37,331 nt of DNA from Paracoccaceae bacterium (GTDB lineage Bacteria > Pseudomonadota > Alphaproteobacteria > Rhodobacterales > Rhodobacteraceae): NCBI GenBank assembly GCA_018222585.1, contig JAAFAB010000023.1, positions 1-37,331 of the forward strand. Reading direction: 5' to 3'. Shown one piece after another: positions 7,730 to 13,566 of the stretch; positions within the stretch are counted from its first letter, which is position 1; the number at the start of each line of letters is the position of its first letter. Position numbers and translations under genes: made by a program. The notes under the pieces are model-generated. The model made no database searches and was not told the origin of the DNA. It worked only from the letters and a program-made list of their open reading frames with translations.

Positions 7730-7996
7730 CTATCCTTCCTGGTCTGGGTGAGCGTGGTGATCGGTCAGGCTGCGCGCCTTCGCGATCCAGACGTTGATGG
7801 CGTCCTCCTCGGTCTCGGCCGTGACCGGGATCCGGTGCAGGTGCAGGACGGCATTGCCGGCAACGGGGCCGTGGAAGATCCCGCCACTCTCGATGGCCGC
7901 GGTGACGATCACCTCGCGCCGGTCATCACCGGTCAGGCCGTCCAGGCGGTCGAGTAGCTCGCGGACGGTTTCAGGGTCGATCAGCAGCGCGGTCAT
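7730..7996 (-). CDS. hypothetical small early protein
   Basis: An 88-residue protein beginning MTALLIDPETVRELLDRLDG, with a possible two-strand segment (NAVLHLHRIPVTAETEEDAI). Start at 7996 is set by an ATGA overlap with the stop of the preceding membrane protein gene. The frame is open further upstream, but only as arginine-rich shadow sequence. No recognised family. Confidence 0.6.
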   Translation of the reverse strand: MTALLIDPETVRELLDRLDGLTGDDRREVIVTAAIESGGIFHGPVAGNAVLHLHRIPVTAETEEDAINVWIAKARSLTDHHAHPDQEG

Positions 7997-8184
7997 CGCT
8001 GGCCTCCGAGAAAGGCTTCGGGCGCGACATGTTGCCGGGCCGCATCGGAGGCGGCGTAGACGGTGAAGGCAGCGACAGCGGCGGCGGCGCAGATCCATGC
8101 CAGCCCTTCGGCGAGGGTCTCTGCCAAGGGGCGCGGCGCGGGCCGGGTCAACTTCTTGTAGCGGTCGGCGAGGTGGTCGATCAT
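7993..8184 (-). CDS. small membrane protein
   Basis: A 63-residue protein with an amphipathic, basic N-terminus (MIDHLADRYKKLTRPAPR) and one alanine-rich hydrophobic helix at about residues 24-45 (EGLAWICAAAAVAAFTVYAA). GGAG is placed seven bases before the ATG at 8184. It is the first gene after the hairpin at 8206-8230. Function unknown. Confidence 0.6.
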   Translation of the reverse strand: MIDHLADRYKKLTRPAPRPLAETLAEGLAWICAAAAVAAFTVYAASDAARQHVAPEAFLGGQR

Positions 8185-8205
8185 GTCGGATCTCCGGGCA
8201 CATCG

Positions 8206-8230
8206 GCGGACCGGGATAGACCCGGTCCGC
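8206..8230 (-). terminator. perfect 10-bp hairpin just after the Acb2-like gene
   Basis: GCGGACCGGG (8206-8215), loop ATAGA, CCCGGTCCGC (8221-8230): a perfect 10-bp stem with a five-base loop. On the minus-strand transcript it begins six bases after the stop at 8236. There is no T-tract, so it may be a partial terminator, attenuator or mRNA 3'-end protector that separates the promoter-proximal genes from the rest of the operon. Confidence 0.5.
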
Positions 8231-8235
8231 TGGGG

Positions 8236-8490
8236 TTAGGCGGTGATGTGGCGCACGGCGCGCATCACGGCGTCTTCCGCGTGGGTGTTTGCGAGGGACA
8301 GGTCGCGCGAGGCGAAGCGGTCGCCGGCAGGGTCGGTGCAGCCGATCTCGTGCAGCTTGGCGATGAACGTGGCGCCCATGTCCTTGACCTCCTGCATCTG
8401 CTGCTTCTCGGCATCCGTCAGGACGCGGTATTTGTGCCGGACGGCGTTGTTCGTGGTCCGCTCGTTGCTGGTGCTGTCAATCGTGCTCAT
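8236..8490 (-). CDS. Acb2/Tad1-hairpin domain protein, candidate anti-CBASS/anti-Thoeris sponge
   Basis: An 84-residue protein. After a polar N-terminus (1-16), residues 17-82 match what is known of the Acb2/Tad1 hairpin domain: an RHKYRVLTDAEKQQMQEVKD first helix, a second segment (MGATFIAKLHEIG), and a final SRDLSLANTHAEDAVMRAVR helix. In the studied family, such small helical-hairpin proteins assemble into oligomers that sequester the cyclic nucleotides made by CBASS or the signal of Thoeris, blocking the host's abortive response. The ATG at 8490 has an excellent AAAGGAGAACCC upstream. It is the fourth gene from the candidate pL, where early anti-defence genes are usual. The family call rests on reading the motif by eye; ligand and activity are unknown. 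The frame continues upstream (see 8236-8694). Confidence 0.72.
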   Translation of the reverse strand: MSTIDSTSNERTTNNAVRHKYRVLTDAEKQQMQEVKDMGATFIAKLHEIGCTDPAGDRFASRDLSLANTHAEDAVMRAVRHITA

Positions 8491-8694
8491 GGGTTCTCCT
8501 TTCGAGCTGATGGAAGGGGTGGGCCGGGTCACCTCGATCAGGGTCTCCAGCGCCAGGGCCACGCCGATCTCGGCGGGGTGCGCGTTGAGGTCGGCCAGCT
8601 TCAGGTGGTCGATCAGAACGGGGTCCGGCGCGGCACCGGCCGGGAACCAGTGCTCCTGCAGCAGGCGCGCGGCGAGGTGCAGAGCGGCGCTCAT
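8236..8694 (-). CDS. longer in-frame form of the Acb2-like gene
   Basis: The Acb2-like frame has no stop until well upstream and a second plausible start at 8694 (CAGGAG nine bases before the ATG, ATGA overlap with the preceding gene). This gives a 152-residue product whose first 68 residues (MSAALHLAARLLQEHW..., ending ISSKGEP) form a separate helical segment with no recognised family. The segment may be a small gene that has fused in frame to the Acb2-like gene by loss of its stop, or one gene with two starts producing a long and a short protein. Both starts have good ribosome sites. Confidence 0.55.
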   Translation of the reverse strand: MSAALHLAARLLQEHWFPAGAAPDPVLIDHLKLADLNAHPAEIGVALALETLIEVTRPTPSISSKGEPMSTIDSTSNERTTNNAVRHKYRVLTDAEKQQMQEVKDMGATFIAKLHEIGCTDPAGDRFASRDLSLANTHAEDAVMRAVRHITA

Positions 8695-8867
8695 GCTTCC
8701 GGCTCCTGGCTGGCCGGCGCCGGGGCGGCGTTGGTGTCGGCGGCCTCCGCCTCGGCCTTCGTGGCGTCCCGGGTCCGCCCGGTCACGCGGCAGTATGCGG
8801 CCCAGCCCGAGGGCGTGACGGCGCGGTAGAAGCCGAGGTGCTTGGGATCGATCTCGACGGCGCTCAT
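8691..8867 (-). CDS. small hypothetical protein
   Basis: A 58-residue protein: MSAVEIDPKHLGFYRAVTPS, then a G(W)AAYCRVTGRTRDA segment and an alanine/glutamate-rich tail. It overlaps both neighbours by ATGA, which sets start and stop. It resembles small early proteins of alphaproteobacterial phages. No function. Confidence 0.6.
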   Translation of the reverse strand: MSAVEIDPKHLGFYRAVTPSGWAAYCRVTGRTRDATKAEAEAADTNAAPAPASQEPEA

Positions 8868-9166
8868 GCCGCGTCGCCTCCGCCGGTCGGGGTGGCGGCG
8901 ATGATCTGGCGGACGCGCTGCTGCGCGCGGCGCATGAAGGGGGCGATCTCGGCCTCGACCGGATTGCGCGGGGTGATGTCGAGAGGGTGAAGGGTGCGCC
9001 CGGTCAGGTGGGCCGGCACCAGGCGCGCCATGCGCTCGGGGCTGATCGGCTGACCGGCCCGGCGCTTTTCTTCGGCCCAGTTCGCTTGCAGGGCGGCGGG
9101 GCAGCGGGCGAAGATCTCGCCCTGCGTCACGAGCTCATGAGGGGTCGGGGTGGTCCGGGTGTGCAT
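8864..9166 (-). CDS. first gene of the leftward early operon, unknown function
   Basis: A 100-residue protein, MHTRTTPTPHELVTQGEIFA at the start, helical and basic, with a conserved-looking FARCPAALQANWAEEKRRAG segment. Start at 9166 (GGAGG six bases upstream) is preferred to an in-frame ATG at 9178, which has no ribosome site. As the gene nearest pL it should be the earliest made leftward protein. No recognised family. Confidence 0.65.
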   Translation of the reverse strand: MHTRTTPTPHELVTQGEIFARCPAALQANWAEEKRRAGQPISPERMARLVPAHLTGRTLHPLDITPRNPVEAEIAPFMRRAQQRVRQIIAATPTGGGDAA

Positions 9167-9194
9167 GGTCGCCTCCATCGGGGTGATGGAGCGA

Positions 9195-9224
9195 AAGTTA
9201 GCTGTGAGAGAACATTCGCGTCAA
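9195..9224 (-). promoter_or_regulatory. candidate leftward early promoter pL
   Basis: On the minus strand, TTGACG (-35, 9224-9219) and TAACTT (-10, 9200-9195) are 18 bases apart, about 30 bases upstream of the first gene's start. An operator copy lies exactly between the two boxes and another directly upstream, as expected for a repressed lytic promoter. Confidence 0.6.
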
Positions 9225-9237
9225 GAGAAATATTCGC
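9208..9237. promoter_or_regulatory. operators at pL
   Basis: Two copies of a near-palindrome: GAGAACATTCGC at 9208-9219 and GAGAAATATTCGC at 9225-9237. The first is identical over 12 bases to the copy at 10570-10581 in the cI/cro gap. A weaker partial copy (GAGAACACGC) follows at about 9243. They are the likely binding sites of the CI-like and Cro-like proteins. Confidence 0.72.
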
Positions 9238-9359
9238 ACACAGAGAACACGCTGAAATACCCGGTCAGACGACAAAACGGCGAGCCTCATCCTGCCAAAA
9301 AAAATTGCATGTGAGGCGCAAATACGTTTCCGTCGGTTTAGCTAGGGGGAGGATCTAGT

Positions 9360-9875
9360 ATGGATTCAAATTACGGTTTTGCGCGATTTCTTCTTTTCGT
9401 TTTGGGGGCGGCTGGTGCATTGGGGGCGCTGGCAGGTGTCTCGCTCGGCCTGCAGGAACTGTCACCCTACGGAGATTGGGCGGATGCTGTTGCCGTCGCC
9501 TGGCCGCCTCTTGTCGGCGGAATAGCGGTTATTCTGGGCGCCGCTGTTGCGCTTGCTCAGCTTGAGACTGCCGACAACACTCGGGAAATCAAGTACCTGT
9601 TGATGGAGGCCTTGGGTGCGCGAGAAGCGCGTCAAGGCGATGCTCCTCGGGATCGACGGGAAGTGTTTCGTGCAGCTTCTGCGGGAACTCACCTGAACAA
9701 GCCCCGGTCGGTCGGGGCGGCGCGCCGTCCCGACAGCACCGGCTCGCAAGTGAAGATCCACAAGGATCACGCGATTTGGCGGGATGGCAGCGGAACCTTC
9801 TTTGTTGGCCTGCAGGCCTTCGAAAGCCTGGCCGAGGCGGAGGGCGCAATAGATCATGGTCAGATTGAAAGCTGA
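9360..9875 (+). CDS. two-helix membrane protein beside the repressor gene
   Basis: A 171-residue protein with hydrophobic helices at about 9-31 and 49-68, leaving a long C-terminal part (about 70-171). That part has a variable, positively charged middle and ends in a compact WRDGSGTFFVG...FESLAEAEGAID segment. GGGGGAGG lies seven bases before the ATG at 9360. It is on the plus strand between the pL region and cI and overlaps the 3' end of cI tail-to-tail by 16 bases, outside both lytic operons. That location and topology fit a gene expressed in the lysogen, for example for superinfection exclusion, but this is inference; no family is recognised. Confidence 0.7.
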   Translation: MDSNYGFARFLLFVLGAAGALGALAGVSLGLQELSPYGDWADAVAVAWPPLVGGIAVILGAAVALAQLETADNTREIKYLLMEALGAREARQGDAPRDRREVFRAASAGTHLNKPRSVGAARRPDSTGSQVKIHKDHAIWRDGSGTFFVGLQAFESLAEAEGAIDHGQIES

Positions 9876-10468
9876 GGCGGCCTGATGGAACATACGGCGG
9901 TCGCCAGGATCCCAACGACCTGATCTTCGGTAATTGGAGCTTCGCCGTATATCGGCAGAAGTTTACCGTCATTGGTGCCGCTTACTAGCGTCATGCCCAC
10001 CATCGACCGGTCGTGGCTGGTGATCTCCGCGACCGCGAACTGGCCGCTCAAAGGCCTTGACGCCCCCTGTTCGGCGATAACGAGGTCGCCGCGCATCAAT
10101 TGCAGCGAAGGATAGTGGCGGAGAACTCGGTACACCTCCAGTTTTCCGGAGGTCTGAGCGCCGAGCTGCTGAGCCATCGCCGTGACATGGCGTGACATCT
10201 GGTCGTCGTCTATCCGTTCAATAGACTCAATTTTCTCACCCTGTTCTCTTGGGCTTCTAGGCGGCCCGTTCGGTTGATCCTGGTAGAGGTCAGCGACGCT
10301 GCACCCGATGGCGTCGGCTATGCGCCGTAGCGTGGCCATGCTCGGATCCTTCTTCCCAGAGATTATTTCACTCAGGAAGCCGCGGCTGAGGTCTGCCGCT
10401 TCTGCAATCGCGGTTTGGGTCAAACGGCGCTCCTTCAGGAGGCGCCCGATTCGAAGTTGTTGGGACAT
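9860..10468 (-). CDS. CI-like repressor
   Basis: A 202-residue XRE-type regulator. Residues about 5-58 form the helix-turn-helix (TQTAIAEAADLSRGFLSEII in the DNA-reading part) followed by a linker and a C-terminal LexA/S24-like fold (LMRGDLVIAE, LSGQFAVAEI, GTNDGKLLPIY). The serine-lysine pair needed for RecA-stimulated self-cleavage is not clear: SLQLMRGD lacks the usual spacing and the later strand has no obvious lysine, so induction may work differently. It is divergent from the Cro-like gene with the operators between them, and should hold both pL and pR off in the lysogen. Confidence 0.85.
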   Translation of the reverse strand: MSQQLRIGRLLKERRLTQTAIAEAADLSRGFLSEIISGKKDPSMATLRRIADAIGCSVADLYQDQPNGPPRSPREQGEKIESIERIDDDQMSRHVTAMAQQLGAQTSGKLEVYRVLRHYPSLQLMRGDLVIAEQGASRPLSGQFAVAEITSHDRSMVGMTLVSGTNDGKLLPIYGEAPITEDQVVGILATAVCSIRPPQLSI

Positions 10469-10545
10469 GGGCCACTACATGCCGCGCTGCGGCGGGTTGG
10501 GCGAGCGGCTGAGGGAGAATAATTAGCACCTCGCGAACATCAGGC

Positions 10546-10574
10546 TTGACCAGAGAATATTCTCTGTGTGAGAA
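10546..10574 (+). promoter_or_regulatory. candidate rightward early promoter pR
   Basis: TTGACC at 10546-10551 is a good -35 box. The best -10 at 17-base spacing (TGAGAA, 10569-10574) is poor, so the exact promoter is uncertain. The -35 box is directly followed by a perfect operator palindrome, the same arrangement as at pL. Confidence 0.42.
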
Positions 10575-10581
10575 CATTCGC
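10551..10581. promoter_or_regulatory. operators at pR
   Basis: CAGAGAATATTCTCTG (10551-10566) is a perfect 16-base palindrome; GAGAACATTCGC (10570-10581) follows 17 bases on, centre to centre. With the pL copies they give the consensus GAGAAYATTCKC. They cover the region between the candidate -35 box and the Cro-like gene's start. Confidence 0.75.
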
Positions 10582-10599
10582 CATAGGAGAACTTGCCCG

Positions 10600-10842
10600 A
10601 TGACCACACTCGCGGAATTCATTGAAGCATCGAAGGAGACGCAAGCGGCGATCGCCGCCAAGCTTCGGATCTCCAAAGCCTACATGTCAGATCTCGTGAA
10701 CGACAATCGCAGACCAGGCCTTGAGCTCGCGGTAAGGATTGAGCGGCTCACGGGGGGGAAGGTTCCGGCGAGTTCATGGATTTCTGAGGAGCTGCACGAG
10801 GAGCCTGCCGCCGGAGTTGGTGAGGGTGAGCGCGCAGCATGA
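10600..10842 (+). CDS. Cro-like regulator
   Basis: An 80-residue protein with a single XRE/YdaS-like helix-turn-helix: MTTLAEFIEASKETQAAIAA, then LRISKAYMSDLVNDNRRPGL. Start at 10600 has TAGGAG ten bases upstream. It is divergent from the CI-like gene and the first gene of the rightward early operon, the position of cro. It should compete for the same operators and help shut off the repressor promoter. Confidence 0.8.
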   Translation: MTTLAEFIEASKETQAAIAAKLRISKAYMSDLVNDNRRPGLELAVRIERLTGGKVPASSWISEELHEEPAAGVGEGERAA

Positions 10843-11099
10843 CTGACCAGGATCGCTTCGACACGCTGGCCCGGATCGAGAGGGCGGCCCGCGACAACGT
10901 GGTCGTCATGAGCGGACGCCGGCATAGCAAGACGCTTTTGACGCGGGCGCTGGCGGATCGCGCTGCGGCCGTTCCGGTCGATGCGTCGCCCCGGCAATTG
11001 TCCATGTTCCACGCTCTCCTGCGCCGTTTCCCCGTGCCCCCTTTCTGCTGCGGTGCGGCGAGCACTTGCAAGAAAACGAGGTTTCACAATGGCACGTGA
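10839..11099 (+). CDS. small early protein of unknown function
   Basis: An 86-residue protein, MTDQDRFDTLARIERAARDN, basic in the middle (SGRRHSKTLLTRALADRAA) with a proline/cysteine-rich end. The ATGA overlap with the Cro-like gene supports the start; it overlaps the next gene's start by 11 bases. No family recognised. Confidence 0.55.
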   Translation: MTDQDRFDTLARIERAARDNVVVMSGRRHSKTLLTRALADRAAAVPVDASPRQLSMFHALLRRFPVPPFCCGAASTCKKTRFHNGT

Positions 11100-11514
11100 T
11101 GTGACGGTCTACGACGGCCCTGCCGTGCGGGCGCTCTACGGGCAGCTGGTGCGGGACTTCGGCGGGGTCGAGGCGGCGGCGGCCCTGCTGGGCTGCGGCA
11201 AGGGCACGGTGTCGCGCGAGGTCAACGGCAGCCTGCCGGTCGCGATCTCGCATTTCTGTGCGCTGGAGGACGAACTGGGCCGCTTCCCGATCTCCACGAT
11301 GCTGATGCAGCGCTCGGAGGCATCCCGGGCCGCCCAGGCGCCGCTTGGCGAGCTGATGCAGCGGGTGGTGGCCGAGAATGGCGATGTCGCCCGGCTGGTG
11401 GTCAAGGCGCTTTGCGGTGGCGGAGAGACCGGCAGCCTCGCCAAGGAATTGCGCGAGGCGATCGAGGCGCAGCAGCAGCTGCTGGACCAGGTCGAGCGCG
11501 AGGAGAGCCGCTGA
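11089..11514 (+). CDS. helix-turn-helix early regulator (position of cII)
   Basis: A 141-residue protein. Residues about 10-45 include FGGVEAAAALLGCGKGTVSREVNG, a helix-turn-helix with the glycine-rich turn and TVSRE recognition-like helix. A long helical C-terminus follows, ending IEAQQQLLDQVEREE (possible oligomerisation). Start at 11089 is supported by GAGG. In lambda-like order, this place after cro is held by the cII-type activator, but sequence similarity to CII is not evident, so only a DNA-binding role is claimed. Confidence 0.65.
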   Translation: MARDVTVYDGPAVRALYGQLVRDFGGVEAAAALLGCGKGTVSREVNGSLPVAISHFCALEDELGRFPISTMLMQRSEASRAAQAPLGELMQRVVAENGDVARLVVKALCGGGETGSLAKELREAIEAQQQLLDQVEREESR

Positions 11515-11690
11515 TGTTTGACCGCTACATCCCCGAGGTCCAATTTTGGCTCGCCCACCCGGAACAGTGGATGATCGACTTCCGCTGGATCCAAGGCGGG
11601 ATACACGAGGAAACAGGCGTCTCCCTTCGCGGCGGCTGGGTCTTCTCCTTCGGCCCTCTGTCGATGTTCTGGGTGAGGGAGGAGCGATGA
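11514..11690 (+). CDS. small hypothetical aromatic-rich protein
   Basis: A 58-residue protein (MFDRYIPEVQFWLAHPEQWM...), rich in Trp and Phe, ending GPLSMFWVREER. It starts in a TGATG overlap with the preceding gene. Its stop overlaps, as ATGA, a further start at 11687 with a good GGAGG. The frame from 11687 (MNGRKDHLPEIELSL) almost at once enters DNA antisense to the minus-strand gene 11708-12061, so it appears to be the stranded beginning of a displaced gene. Confidence 0.6.
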   Translation: MFDRYIPEVQFWLAHPEQWMIDFRWIQGGIHEETGVSLRGGWVFSFGPLSMFWVREER

Positions 11691-11707
11691 ACGGACGAAA
11701 GGATCAT

Positions 11708-12061
11708 CTACCCGAGATCGAGCTTTCCCTGCGTGGACCCGGTCTGATCGGTCGGACGGGGCGGATGGTTCTCGGTCCCGCGCCGGCGTGTCTGCCCGTG
11801 GCGCCGGGTGTAGGGCGCGGCGAGCTGCGCGGCCAGGAACTTTCGCACGGCTTCGGGCTTGGCGTTCTGGTGCTGCTCCCCGCGATAGACCTTGCCGAGT
11901 TCGAAGGCGTTGACACCCAGGTGGTACGCGATGGTGTGGTAGGGGATTGCCTGAAATCGCATGAACCACGCCAGAACCGCTTCGTCGAAGTTCAGCGTGC
12001 CGCGCCGCACCGAGATTTCATTGAGTATCACCCCGGTCTCGGGGTGCTTGAACGTCGCCAT
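11708..12061 (-). CDS. backwards moron gene 1: KHP-NE family protein with HTH-like core
   Basis: A 117-residue protein on the opposite strand to the surrounding operon. The N-terminal ~75 residues (MATFKHPETGVILNEISVRR, FDEAVLAWFMRFQ, IAYHLGVNAFELGKVYRGEQH) are a compact domain with a likely helix-turn-helix in the IAYHLGVNAFELGKV part. A basic, disordered tail of about 40 residues follows. AAGGAG lies seven bases before the start at 12061. The same domain is found in the second backwards gene at 14381-14632 (about one third identical, aligned by hand without gaps). It has its own 5' region and is probably expressed independently, perhaps in the lysogen. Function unknown; DNA binding is inferred. 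Confidence 0.72.
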   Translation of the reverse strand: MATFKHPETGVILNEISVRRGTLNFDEAVLAWFMRFQAIPYHTIAYHLGVNAFELGKVYRGEQHQNAKPEAVRKFLAAQLAAPYTRRHGQTRRRGTENHPPRPTDQTGSTQGKLDLG

Positions 12062-12427
12062 GGTCTTGCTCCTTCTGCCTTGGTGATGACCACGCCGGAA
12101 CATCTCTCACCTTGTTCCAGCGTGGCGGTGAACCGCGCGCGTCGATCGCGCGCGGCGCTGCCTCAAAGCCGCCCGATTCGAGCTCAGCTTCGTCACCAAG
12201 ATAGCTCACGGGCGCGGCGTCCCGATCTGTTTTCTGGCTCCCGCCTGCGCGCGGGTGACTGCCCCCGGGTGGTGGTAGGCCCGCCCGGGCACCTGGCGCG
12301 AGGTGGCTCTGCTCTGCCTCGCGCCCTTTTCCATTCCGAAACGCGAGGCGGCTCCTCCCGGCCTCGCGGGGGGCGCGTCCATCGGGCGGTGGCGTGCTCC
12401 GGGGCGCGGAGCGCGCCCAATGTCCCC
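12062..12427. other. gene-free gap with several strong inverted repeats
   Basis: About 366 bases between the divergent gene 11708-12061 and the rightward zinc-ribbon gene; no coding frame on either strand looks real. Inverted repeats: CCGCGCGCG/CGCGCGCGG (12133-12155); GGCGCGAGG/CCTCGCGCC (12295-12325), followed by CTTTTCC; and CGCGAGGC/GCCTCGCG (12342-12368). The last two share the GCGAGG core, so alternative pairings are possible. Presumably it holds the promoter of the backwards gene. Confidence 0.55.
12295..12330 (+). terminator. hairpin with short T-run
   Basis: A perfect nine-base stem, GGCGCGAGG (12295-12303) and CCTCGCGCC (12317-12325), with a 13-base loop, followed by CTTTT. This is the form of an intrinsic terminator reading rightward. 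It would stop or attenuate early transcription that has crossed the backwards gene. Confidence 0.5.
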
Positions 12428-12601
12428 GTGCTCCGCGCCCATGAATTCACCTCGCCGTCACCGCGTCAGCGCTGCGACCGCTGCGGCGGCCGAGGCTACA
12501 TCGGCCAGCATCCCGGTTGGGACAACGGCTGCGAGGTCTGCCCGGCCTGCCACGGGGCGGGGACGGTGGTTCGGCATCCTGATGACGGAGGGGCGCGCTG
12601 A
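12428..12601 (+). CDS. small DnaJ-type zinc-ribbon protein
   Basis: A 57-residue frame containing two CxxCxGxG-type knuckles, RCDRCGGRGYIG and CEVCPACHGAGT, which could bind one zinc as in the DnaJ central domain. No ATG is in frame; a GTG at 12428 is the best start but lacks a clear ribosome site. The 5' end may have been altered when the backwards gene entered upstream. Its stop shares a base with the next ATG (TGATG). Such small zinc proteins occur among early and antiterminator-associated phage genes; the role is not known. Confidence 0.5.
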   Translation: MLRAHEFTSPSPRQRCDRCGGRGYIGQHPGWDNGCEVCPACHGAGTVVRHPDDGGAR

Positions 12602-12873
12602 TGGCCGTCTATGTCGACAACATGCGCGCGAACTTCGGGCGCATGAAGATGTGCCACATGATCGCCGACACCTCGGAGGAGCTGTTGGCGATGGCTGACA
12701 AAATTGGCGTGAGCCGGCGGTGGCTGCAAAAGCCGGACAGTCACCAGGAGCACTTTGACATCTCGCTTTCGAAGCGACGCCTCGCCGTGAAGGCGGGGGC
12801 GATCGAGGTCTCGGTGATGGACTTGGGACGGATGCTTCGGTCACGCCGGCCCGTTGGAGAGGCCGGTCGATGA
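12601..12873 (+). CDS. DUF4031 family protein
   Basis: A 90-residue protein with the full DUF4031 signature: MAVYVDNMRANFGRMKMCHM at the start, IADTSEELLAMADKIGVSRRWLQ, then HFDISLSKRRLAVKAGAIEV. The family is common in phages and actinobacterial and proteobacterial genomes; its function is unsettled. Start in a TGATG overlap. Confidence 0.85.
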   Translation: MAVYVDNMRANFGRMKMCHMIADTSEELLAMADKIGVSRRWLQKPDSHQEHFDISLSKRRLAVKAGAIEVSVMDLGRMLRSRRPVGEAGR

Positions 12874-12995
12874 AGAGGTGGTTCCTTTACAAGTGCAACC
12901 GATCCGGCAGCGAGACGCTTGCCTTCGTTGTCAGGGTCGGCCTCGGCACGGTCGTAGCCGTGGCGGTCGCCCGGGCGATCGGCGTTCAGATCTGA
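12870..12995 (+). CDS. very small membrane protein
   Basis: A 41-residue gene: basic N-terminus (MKRWFLYKCNRSGSET) and one hydrophobic helix (LAFVVRVGLGTVVAVAVARA). It overlaps the DUF4031 gene by ATGA, which supports translation by coupling. Function unknown. Confidence 0.5.
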   Translation: MKRWFLYKCNRSGSETLAFVVRVGLGTVVAVAVARAIGVQI

Positions 12996-13008
12996 GGAGG
13001 GCAAGCGT

Positions 13009-13566
13009 ATGGACATCATCACCGCAGAAGAGCGCGCCCTGATCGACCAGGCGCTGATCGAGATGCCGGAAGAGCGTCGTCGGGTCCCGACCGGGGTCTC
13101 GGCCCTCGCTGTTGACTACGAATGGACTGGCACAGGGCTGGCCCAGGTGGGTGGCGCAAATCTTTCCTGGCGTGCGGCGGGCAGTATCTGCCTCGGATCA
13201 GGGTCGCGCCCGGCCGCCGCGCCCGCCCCGCGCCGGGATCTCGAAGCCCTGCGCCTTGAGGCTGCCGTGGTGGAGAGCATCCGGGAGGGCGTCACGTTGC
13301 CCGAGATCTGCGAGAGGCACGGCCTCGGCAAGGTGCGCGTGCGGCGCATCGCTCGGGAGCATGGCCTCAAGGTCATGCGGGGGCGGACGCGGAGCGAGCT
13401 CAAGGATGCCAAGAGCGCCGAGTTGGACGCTCGTGTCGAGGCGTTGGCCGATGGGACGATGACGGTCGGGGAGCTGGCGAAGAGGCTCGGTGTCTCGCAG
13501 ACCTCAATCCGCCGCAGGGTGAAGCGGATGCGCCTGACGGTGCGCAGCTGCGGGAAGGCAGCGTGA
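13009..13566 (+). CDS. regulator with two helix-turn-helix segments
   Basis: A 185-residue protein. The C-terminal half has two helix-turn-helix-like segments, VTLPEICERHGLGKVRVRRI at about 99-118 and MTVGELAKRLGVSQTSIRRR at about 150-169, of the resolvase/sigma-like type. The N-terminal half is not recognised. GAGGAGGG precedes the ATG. It is coupled to the methyltransferase gene (TGATG) and probably regulates early or middle genes. Confidence 0.6.
   Translation: MDIITAEERALIDQALIEMPEERRRVPTGVSALAVDYEWTGTGLAQVGGANLSWRAAGSICLGSGSRPAAAPAPRRDLEALRLEAAVVESIREGVTLPEICERHGLGKVRVRRIAREHGLKVMRGRTRSELKDAKSAELDARVEALADGTMTVGELAKRLGVSQTSIRRRVKRMRLTVRSCGKAA

Noticed and set aside
4984..7797. A 937-codon open frame on the plus strand
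   Set aside because: It is antisense to the ParB-like and DGQHR genes, is Gly/Ala/Leu/Arg-rich without domains, and arises from third-position GC bias. The minus-strand proteins have clear family motifs.
11546..12601. A 351-codon plus-strand frame through the first backwards gene
   Set aside because: Its middle is antisense to the KHP-NE gene and low in complexity. Only the last 57 codons, with the zinc knuckles, look coding.
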